From NCBI GenBank assembly GCA_012842325.1, contig DUTA01000060.1, positions 1 to 24,395 of the forward strand: a stretch of DNA of 24,395 bases, read 5' to 3'. The position numbers and the translations under genes are program-made. The number at the start of each line of letters is the position of its first letter. Position 1 is the first letter of the stretch. Under the pieces are notes generated by a model. The model did no database searches, was not told the origin of the DNA, and worked only from the letters and a program-made list of their open reading frames with translations. This stretch comes from Bacillota bacterium. GTDB taxonomy: Bacteria > Bacillota > DTU030. This document shows, one piece after another, positions 7,707 through 13,925 of this stretch.

Positions 7707-9281
7707 TTACCCTTTCCGGGAAGCAGGGGAAGTCTCATCGGACCTGTTTTCAGAGTCTACGTCAGCCTGACCGGTGGCAGCATCTAAATCAATAATGGTA
7801 TCCTCCGCTGGAATAACAGTTTCCCGTTCCAACCTGCTCGACTTAATGGTATAGGCTAAACCAAAGAAAGAAATAGTAATAACTGGAAGCATGGCCACGA
7901 GGGCCACAATCCCAAAGGCATCGGTAAATATGTTGCCGCCCCTGCTTTCACTGGCTCCCAGGGCAAGGGAAAGCATAAAGGTAGCCGCTAGGGGGCCGGA
8001 AGCGACTGCCCCCGAATCAAAGGCGATTGAGGTAAACAAGGGAGGAATGTAAAATGACAGAATTAGGGCCAGCAGATAGCCTGGAACGATGAAAAACAAA
8101 AGGGATAAGCCTGAAACTACCCGCAGCATAGCAAAAGCCACCGCCAGACCAACACCAATAGATAGACCCAGGCCCATGGTTTTGCCAGAAATTACACCTT
8201 CTGTAACGTCTTCCACCTGCCTTTTCAAGACGAAAACAGCCGGTTCTGCCGAAACAACTAAAAAGCCTATGGCAAAGCCAACAAGCATCAAGGACATGGG
8301 GCTGATCTTCTGCACCAGAACGCCCCCCAATTGATAACCGGCCGGCATAAAGCCGATATTGGCACTGGCCAGAAATAGGACCAGACCCATGTAAGTGTAT
8401 ACTGTGCCAACAAGGATTTTCAGGATTGTCTTGGTTGGTAAATGCAACCGCCAGACTTGAAAAAGGGCAAAGACCAAATAAATAGGAAACAGAGCAACGG
8501 CAACCTGCCCAAAGTATTGCCCCACATTGGATGTATACAGGGCGATGATATCGGAAAAGGACTGGAGTTCGGGCACTGCCAGAGCACTACCCCCCGAAGG
8601 ACTGAAAAAGATACCTAAAACCAAGACAGCAATAATGGGTCCAATAAGGGTTAGGGCAACGAGGCCAAAACCGTCTTCCTCAGAGGTTTTATCGCCGCGC
8701 ACGGACGCCAATCCCAGTCCAAAGGCCATAATAAAGGGAACCAAAATCGGGCCGGTGGTTACGGCTCCCGCCTCCCAGGCAATGGAAAGAAATTCTGTTC
8801 CAGTAAAGCGGGAAAGAACAAAGGCGCCCAGATAACAGACGAGCAGGATAGAGGACAGGGGCACCTGAAAGAGTATTCTCAGAAAAGCCGTTGCCAGGGC
8901 CAGACCTACGCCTACGGCAACGACAATGATGATAAGGTTATCCGGCACACCGCTTACCTGACCGGCCATGATAATTAAATCGGGCTCTGCCACAGTGACA
9001 AAGACACCCAAAACAAAGGTCAGGGCCACTATAAGAAAAAGGTTCCTGCTCTTTACTATGGAAGAACCCAAATGTTCGCCCACGGGAATTAAAGAGATAT
9101 CCACCCCCAGATTGAACAAGGCAATGCCGAAAACCATGAGAAAAGCGCTCACCAAAAAGAGGGCTATACCCTTCCCCAGGGGCTTTGGGGCCACGGAAAT
9201 ATTTAGCAGCAGTACCAAGATTACGATGGACCCTATCGAAGATACAGACTCCCTCAGTTTATCTAACAGTAGCTTACCCAT
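7707..9281 (-). CDS. DUF1538 integral membrane protein, putative transporter
   Basis: A 524-aa polytopic membrane protein with two related halves. Paired motifs are AEP at 98-100 and 345-347 (TVAEPDLIIMAGQV and VSAEPAVFVLKRQV), GVGLALATAFLR (124-135) and GVGLAVAFAMLR (376-387), and GAVTTGP (172-178) and GAVASGP (424-430), each followed by a long helix and a charged loop ending in FGLVAL or FGIVAL. This is the DUF1538 repeat, whose transported substrate is not established. The inverted or parallel repeat design, with a conserved Glu-Pro and Gly-rich motifs, suggests a secondary transporter or channel. The C-terminal 45 residues are hydrophilic and acidic. The ATG start at 9281 has AAGGGGGA upstream, 42 bases after rimO. 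The P-II-like gene follows, suggesting nucleotide- or metabolite-controlled activity. Confidence 0.85.
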   Translation of the reverse strand: MGKLLLDKLRESVSSIGSIVILVLLLNISVAPKPLGKGIALFLVSAFLMVFGIALFNLGVDISLIPVGEHLGSSIVKSRNLFLIVALTFVLGVFVTVAEPDLIIMAGQVSGVPDNLIIIVVAVGVGLALATAFLRILFQVPLSSILLVCYLGAFVLSRFTGTEFLSIAWEAGAVTTGPILVPFIMAFGLGLASVRGDKTSEEDGFGLVALTLIGPIIAVLVLGIFFSPSGGSALAVPELQSFSDIIALYTSNVGQYFGQVAVALFPIYLVFALFQVWRLHLPTKTILKILVGTVYTYMGLVLFLASANIGFMPAGYQLGGVLVQKISPMSLMLVGFAIGFLVVSAEPAVFVLKRQVEDVTEGVISGKTMGLGLSIGVGLAVAFAMLRVVSGLSLLFFIVPGYLLALILSFYIPPLFTSIAFDSGAVASGPLAATFMLSLALGASESRGGNIFTDAFGIVALVAMLPVITISFFGLAYTIKSSRLERETVIPAEDTIIDLDAATGQADVDSENRSDETSPASRKG

Positions 9282-9323
9282 AGAATCCCCCTTAATCCTG
9301 CTACAATGGCGAAAGGTCTGGGT

Positions 9324-10679
9324 TTACTGGCCCAATTCACCCCTGATCTCTCCCCGAAGATCATATTCATCGGCGCCTGTTATCCGCACCCTGACAATTC
9401 TTCCCCAGGCCGCCTCGGGAGCGGCGACATAAACCTGGCCGTCGATTTCCGGGGCATCCCGGTAGGAACGGCCGACCATCAGGCCCGCTTCCGGCCCCTT
9501 ACCCTCCACCAAAACATCAAGTTCCTTCCCCAGCCACTCCCGGTTTTTCTCGGCCGAGATGGAACGCTGGAGTTTCATAGCGGCCTTATACCGGCTTCTC
9601 TTTACCTTTTCCGGAACCTGATCCGGATAGGCCGCCGCCGGCGTTCCCTCTTCCCGGGAATAGACAAAGAAGCCGGCCCGGTCAAAACGTACTTCCCCGA
9701 TAAAATCAAGCAATTCGGTGAACTCCGCTTCTGTTTCCCCCGGAAAACCGACAATAAAGTTTGTCCGAATGGTAATATCGGGTATCTCCGCCCGCAACCC
9801 TTCGATCAGGGCGCGGATTTCCTCCTTGGTCTGCTTCCGGTGCATCCGGGCCAAAACCCTTGGGCTTACATGCTGGAGGGGGATATCGACGTAGTTTAGA
9901 ACCTTCGGTTCTTCTTTCATCACCTGGATCAACTGGGGTGAAATGCGGGTAGGGTAACAGTAAAGGAGGCGTATCCAGCTGATGCCCTCAATCCTCGCCA
10001 GGCGCCGCAACAGTTCCGGTAAAGCCGGTTTCCCGTAAAGATCTTCCCCGTAACGGGTGGTGTCCTGGGCGACGAGGACAACTTCCTTGATCCCCAGTTG
10101 GGCCAGGGCCCGGGCCTCCTCCACAATATCCTCCTGGGTGCGGCTTTGCAATGGGCCCCGCAAGCGGGGAATAACGCAGTAACTGCAGTGATTGTCGCAG
10201 CCATCGGCTATTTTGAGGTAAGCGGAGGGCCCTGCCTGGGAAAGGAGCCGGGGCCACTGCCCGGGAAATCTGGCCCGGGGCGGCCCTGTAAAGCGGCACT
10301 GTTTGCCCGCCAGGGTTTGCTCCACAACAGGCACAATGCGGTGAAAATCGCCGGTTCCCAGTAGGGCGTCTATTTCCGGCAGCTCCCGGGCCAGTTCGTC
10401 AGCATAGCGCTGGACGAGGCAGCCGGTCACTATCAGAGACCGGCAGCGCCCCTGTTCCTTGTAGGCGCCCATGGCTATTATGGTCTCTATGGCTTCCTTC
10501 TTTGCCTCTTCAATAAAGCCGCAGGTGTTGACAATTATAACATCGGCTTCTGCCGGGTCGGTGACAAAGGAATAACCCTCCCCTTCCAAAAGCCCCAGCA
10601 TAACTTCACTGTCAACCAGGTTCTTGTTGCAGCCCAGGGAAATCAAACCAATTTTAATCTGCCTCAGCTCTGACACCAT
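9324..10679 (-). CDS. rimO: Ribosomal protein uS12 methylthiotransferase RimO
   Basis: A 451-aa radical SAM methylthiotransferase that adds a methylthio group to an aspartate of ribosomal protein S12. The N-terminal UPF0004 domain carries three cluster cysteines, C17 (SLGCNKNLVDSE), C53 (NTCGFI) and C87 (TGCL). The radical SAM motif CxxxCxxC is at C161, C165 and C168 (GCDNHCSYC). RimO-type features include SLGCNKNLVDSE, VPRLRG-like VIPRLRGPLQSR, YCYPTR and DIPLQHVS. The C-terminal about 65 residues fit a TRAM domain. I place the start at ATG 10679 because GGAGG lies 11 bases upstream; a TTG at 10697 would itself overlap that site. Two iron-sulfur clusters imply a need for anaerobic or well-protected conditions. 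Confidence 0.95.
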   Translation of the reverse strand: MVSELRQIKIGLISLGCNKNLVDSEVMLGLLEGEGYSFVTDPAEADVIIVNTCGFIEEAKKEAIETIIAMGAYKEQGRCRSLIVTGCLVQRYADELARELPEIDALLGTGDFHRIVPVVEQTLAGKQCRFTGPPRARFPGQWPRLLSQAGPSAYLKIADGCDNHCSYCVIPRLRGPLQSRTQEDIVEEARALAQLGIKEVVLVAQDTTRYGEDLYGKPALPELLRRLARIEGISWIRLLYCYPTRISPQLIQVMKEEPKVLNYVDIPLQHVSPRVLARMHRKQTKEEIRALIEGLRAEIPDITIRTNFIVGFPGETEAEFTELLDFIGEVRFDRAGFFVYSREEGTPAAAYPDQVPEKVKRSRYKAAMKLQRSISAEKNREWLGKELDVLVEGKGPEAGLMVGRSYRDAPEIDGQVYVAAPEAAWGRIVRVRITGADEYDLRGEIRGELGQ

Positions 10680-10687
10680 TAAATCCT

Positions 10688-10789
10688 TTACCTCCAATAC
10701 AGTTGCCGGTATAGTATATCTATTTCCTCCTGCAAAAGACCGCTGCCCCGCAGCGACAAGACACGGAACAACGGTCCTTGCAGCTTCAT
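10688..10789 (-). CDS. Possible 33-aa small protein or leader peptide ahead of rimO
   Basis: A 34-codon open frame exactly fills the gap between rodZ and rimO. Its ATG lies 6 bases after the rodZ stop, following AAGGA, and its TAA lies 8 bases before the rimO ATG, overlapping the rimO ribosome binding site region. The peptide begins MKLQGPLFRVLSLRGSG and ends with IDILYRQLYWR; it is basic and has no membrane segment. The spacing is what one expects of a translationally coupled small gene, but the ribosome binding site is close to the start and I know of no family. It could be chance. A 5-bp hairpin (10742-10754, GCTGC/GCAGC) lies within it. Confidence 0.35.
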   Translation of the reverse strand: MKLQGPLFRVLSLRGSGLLQEEIDILYRQLYWR

Positions 10790-10795
10790 CTTTCC

Positions 10796-11626
10796 TTATT
10801 CCAGGGTAAAGACAATATCCTTGGGAATTCCCGGCTTGCCGGCCGGGCCCAGCTCTTCCCCATTAACCTTCAGGAAAAGGCCCCCGGGATTTCCTGCCCG
10901 GAGCCGGAGTTCTTTCTCGGCAGTGTAATCCCTCTCGGCACCGGGCTGGAGGGTCTCTTCCGTCGTCCTCCCATCGGCGATGACGCGCAGCCAGCAGGGT
11001 GAGTTCTCAACCCTCACCCGCAGGGTAAGGGGCCCTTCTGTCACCAGGTATTCCCCCAGACGATCGGTATCCTGAACCAGGATCACCCTCCCCGGCCTCT
11101 CCCCATCTTCCTCCTGTTCCTCCTCCGGCACCCCTTCCAGTTCCCCTTCTCCCGCTATTTCACCATTTGAGCCACCCATCTCTCCTGGTCCCGGTTCGCC
11201 CGGTCCCCGGAAAAAGGGAAGATAGGAAAAGGAGAACACTACCACGATGGCCACCAAAAGGAAAAGGAGGCCAACGCGCAGGCCGGGCCTGAGCCTGTAG
11301 CGCCGGGTTCTTTTTTTTATGATCACCGTCCGCTGTTTCGGCTCTTCTCCGCTGACCTTGGGGGGGATAGGGTCCTGTTGCCGGGGAAGTTCCACCCCGA
11401 GAAAGCGGGCATAACTGCGTAAAAAACCCCTGGCATAAACATCTCCCGGTAGATTAGCATAATCGCCTTCTTCCAGGGCTTTTAAGTACCGGACGCGAAT
11501 CTTGGTTTCTTCGGCAACGGTCCTGAGACTGATACCCTTCTCTTCCCGCATTCTTTTTAAAAACTGCCCGATCTCCTCCCGGGACTTGCTTTCATTCATT
11601 TGCGGCTCCTGAACGTCTTCAGTCAC
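10796..11626 (-). CDS. rodZ: RodZ-like protein: HTH domain, membrane helix, DUF4115
   Basis: A 276-aa protein with the RodZ layout: an N-terminal Cro/CI-type helix-turn-helix (about 15-78, containing GISLRTVAEETKIRVRYLKALEEGDY and DVYARGFLRSYARFLG-like sequence), a basic patch, one membrane helix (about 118-137), an acidic Gly/Glu/Pro-rich linker (about 140-180) and a C-terminal DUF4115-type beta domain (about 195-270). RodZ links MreB filaments to the membrane in cell-shape control, and the HTH contacts MreB more than DNA. I prefer the GTG start at 11626 because a near-perfect GGAGGTGA site lies just upstream; ATG 11599 with AGGAG is the alternative (267 aa). It sits between mnmH and rimO. 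Confidence 0.85.
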   Translation of the reverse strand: MTEDVQEPQMNESKSREEIGQFLKRMREEKGISLRTVAEETKIRVRYLKALEEGDYANLPGDVYARGFLRSYARFLGVELPRQQDPIPPKVSGEEPKQRTVIIKKRTRRYRLRPGLRVGLLFLLVAIVVVFSFSYLPFFRGPGEPGPGEMGGSNGEIAGEGELEGVPEEEQEEDGERPGRVILVQDTDRLGEYLVTEGPLTLRVRVENSPCWLRVIADGRTTEETLQPGAERDYTAEKELRLRAGNPGGLFLKVNGEELGPAGKPGIPKDIVFTLE

Positions 11627-11638
11627 AACCTCACCTCC

Positions 11639-11672
11639 CTGTCCTCTGGCCCCTCTGCCCATCTGAGGACAG
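11639..11672 (-). promoter_or_regulatory. Inverted repeat immediately upstream of the rodZ ribosome binding site
   Basis: Arms 11639-11646 and 11665-11672 (CTGTCCTC with GAGGACAG) pair over 8 bp with an 18-base loop. The 3' arm abuts the strong GGGAGGTGA site of rodZ. No T-run follows, so it is not a terminator. It may influence rodZ translation or be incidental. Confidence 0.3.
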
Positions 11673-11696
11673 TTTTGGCTGCCCTTCCCAGTTCCT

Positions 11697-12785
11697 TCAG
11701 CAGGGAACCTGGTCCATACTGCCATCCCTTGCCGGCAGGGAATTCCCCTGAAAGGTATTCCTTAAATAGTTTTCAATCTGGGCCACTGCCCCTGGCAAAT
11801 CATCGGCCTGTACAATCAGTTCATAATCTTCCTCGGGCAGCTGTGACTTCCTGTACAGGGGATCATAGTATTCCTTTAAAAGGATTTCAACAAAGGCCGT
11901 AAGGTTTCCTTCCCGCAACAACAACTTCAACTCTGCCACCAACCTCTTTCCCAGGCGCTTTACCAGGCGGTCAAGGGCGGCTTCCGTCTCTTCCATGTTG
12001 GCCTCCCCCATATCGGTGTATTCCCGGACTATCCGTCTCACCCGGACCGGCAGACTGGCCACCACCTTTATCCTTTTGCCGGTTCCGATGGCCGCAAAGA
12101 GGAATTCAGGGAGAAAGACCTGTCCAATGCGTCTGCTTTCGGCTTCGACCAGCAAATAGGGAAAACTGTTAAGCCCTTGCAACTGCTCCCACAGGAGGGC
12201 ATCAAAGACCTTTTGTCCCCTTTTCTCTTGACCGCCGAGGCCACCGAACACTGAACCCCGGTGGCCGGCCAGGCTTTCTAAATCGAGCACGGGATGGCCA
12301 CGAGCTTGCAGTTGTTTTAGAATTAAGGTTTTACCCACCCCCGTCAATCCATCCAGTACCACAAGCTCGGGTATCAGGTTAAAGGCAGCCAGTTCATCCA
12401 GGATAAAACGGCGAAAGGCTTTATAGCCCCCCTGCAGGCGAAAGGCTTTTATGCCGACCAGTTCCAAAACGCTGGCCACAGCCTGGCTGCGCATTCCCCC
12501 CCGCCAGCAAAAAATTACCGGTTTCTTCTCCTGACACTTTTCCAGAATCCTATCTACCAGGGCCGGCAATTTCGGTGCCACAATCTTTAAACCGTCCAGT
12601 TTTGCTTGCTTTGCTCCCTTTTGTCTATAGGTTATCCCGACGAGGTGTCGTTCATTATCGTCGAGGAGGGGAACATTGACTGCGCCCGGAATACTTCCCT
12701 CAGCAAACTCCGCCGGCGAGCGCACATCAATAAAACACCTGTTTTTCAACGCCAGTACAGTCTTTACATCTATATCCGTGTACAT
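11697..12785 (-). CDS. mnmH: tRNA 2-selenouridine synthase MnmH (SelU)
   Basis: A 362-aa protein with an N-terminal rhodanese domain and a C-terminal P-loop domain, the MnmH arrangement. The rhodanese active loop is C93-WRGGMRS (93-100); Walker A GLTGVGKT is at 146-153. The family uses selenophosphate to convert 2-thiouridine at the wobble position of certain tRNAs to 2-selenouridine, through a geranylated intermediate. The gene therefore predicts selenophosphate synthase (SelD) elsewhere in the genome. The ATG start at 12785 has GGTGAG upstream. A perfect TATAAT lies 42 bases before the start, so an internal promoter is possible. It lies between a lipoprotein gene and rodZ, with no obvious functional link to either. 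Confidence 0.93.
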   Translation of the reverse strand: MYTDIDVKTVLALKNRCFIDVRSPAEFAEGSIPGAVNVPLLDDNERHLVGITYRQKGAKQAKLDGLKIVAPKLPALVDRILEKCQEKKPVIFCWRGGMRSQAVASVLELVGIKAFRLQGGYKAFRRFILDELAAFNLIPELVVLDGLTGVGKTLILKQLQARGHPVLDLESLAGHRGSVFGGLGGQEKRGQKVFDALLWEQLQGLNSFPYLLVEAESRRIGQVFLPEFLFAAIGTGKRIKVVASLPVRVRRIVREYTDMGEANMEETEAALDRLVKRLGKRLVAELKLLLREGNLTAFVEILLKEYYDPLYRKSQLPEEDYELIVQADDLPGAVAQIENYLRNTFQGNSLPARDGSMDQVPC

Positions 12786-12826
12786 CTGCTCACCACTATT
12801 CCTTACCGAAATAGGATCTACATAGT

Positions 12827-12832
12827 ATTATA
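12827..12832 (-). promoter_or_regulatory. Possible promoter -10 element ahead of mnmH
   Basis: A perfect TATAAT on the minus strand lies in the 66-bp gap between the lipoprotein gene and mnmH. The best -35 match 17 bases upstream is poor (GTGATG), and there is no TGn extension. It may give mnmH and the genes after it extra transcription beyond the ftsK promoter. Confidence 0.4.
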
Positions 12833-12851
12833 AGTGATTTTCCATATCCCA

Positions 12852-13919
12852 TCACCAAGCCCTGCTCTCCCCCTGTACCCCGCTGCCGGTGGCAGCTCTA
12901 TTCTGCCACGCTGCCAATTCTTCTTCCCTGGTTGGCACAGTTATCTGGCCTTCCGCAAGCAGGCGACGGTAGGAGCCCAGGAAGTATTGGACTTCAGGCG
13001 GAAGTTTACGCCCTTCCTTGACCAGCAAAAACCCATCCTTAACGCCAAATTGAAATCTCCCCGGCGTAAATTCTTCCAGCAGTTTTCCCAGGGTGTCTTC
13101 AACAGCAAAGGCAGTATCCCACCCTAAACTGGCCAGTATTAAGCCTTCTTTGTCCGGCTGGGCAAAGTTATCCAAACAAATTAAAACACCTGTCTGCTCC
13201 CTTTCTCCCAGGAACTCCAGGAGTTCCTCGCTCTTGACCCCCGGTGCCAGGATGATTACATCTGCACCACGGTTCAACTGTTTCGCGGCAACGGCAGCAG
13301 CAGATCCGGGCCCCAGTTCAACCAGGGTTTCCCCGAAAATTTGTGCCGCCGGCTCAAGTTCATATATGCCTGCCGCAATGGGAATCAGCAGGCTTGCCGT
13401 TCCGGGGGTGGCGATGAAGCCCACCCGCCCGGTATTACTTACAGCACCGGCCATCACCCCTGCCAAAAAGGCCGGTTCCTCCTCCCGGAAAGACAGGGAA
13501 ACAACGTTGGCTGCCGAAAGGGCACCGTGTACCAGGACAAACTTTTTCTCGGGGTAAAGGGTGATTACTTCGCCCAGTGCCGGCTCCATATCTTCACCAA
13601 TGCCCCAAACCAGCTCATTGCCCCTGTCAGCCAACTCCCGCAAGGCGGTAATATATTCATCGGGCTCGGCAGCAATTATTTCAATTTTACCGTCTAAAGC
13701 TGCCATCCCCCTTTCCAAAGCTTCCTGCAGGACGCTCCCCGTACCCCCTTCCTCCCCCCTTGGCACAACCAAACCAATTCTGAGGGATAAGGGGAGTTCC
13801 CTTTCCTCCCCCGTCTTTTCCCAGGCACCACAGCCCACCAGGGAGACCAGGAGCAGTAAAAACAGTACCGAATAGCGCGCAAAGATTTTTCTACCCTTCA
13901 CTTTTTCGTCCTTTCCCAC
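12852..13919 (-). CDS. BMP/PnrA-like substrate-binding lipoprotein
   Basis: A 355-aa protein with a lipoprotein signal: a basic N-terminus, a hydrophobic core and lipobox LVGC with C30 as the lipidated residue. The mature part resembles the basic membrane protein (BMP/Med) family of periplasmic-binding-protein folds, with LRIGLVVPRG near the start, FREEEPAFLAGVMAGAVSNTGRVGFI in the middle and GADVIILAPG. Family members bind nucleosides, or act as regulators such as Bacillus Med. No ABC permease or ATPase genes are adjacent, so transport from this locus alone is not supported. The start could be GTG 13919 or GTG 13901; the latter has AAAGGA at good spacing and leaves a compact signal. It begins 6 bases after ftsK. 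Confidence 0.8.
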   Translation of the reverse strand: MGKDEKVKGRKIFARYSVLFLLLLVSLVGCGAWEKTGEERELPLSLRIGLVVPRGEEGGTGSVLQEALERGMAALDGKIEIIAAEPDEYITALRELADRGNELVWGIGEDMEPALGEVITLYPEKKFVLVHGALSAANVVSLSFREEEPAFLAGVMAGAVSNTGRVGFIATPGTASLLIPIAAGIYELEPAAQIFGETLVELGPGSAAAVAAKQLNRGADVIILAPGVKSEELLEFLGEREQTGVLICLDNFAQPDKEGLILASLGWDTAFAVEDTLGKLLEEFTPGRFQFGVKDGFLLVKEGRKLPPEVQYFLGSYRRLLAEGQITVPTREEELAAWQNRAATGSGVQGESRAW

Positions 13920-13925
13920 CTGAGA

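Noticed and set aside
7697..7708. 12-bp palindrome AAATATATATTT after the DUF1538 gene
   Set aside because: Simple AT alternation is easily symmetric by chance, and no promoter or terminator fits around it.
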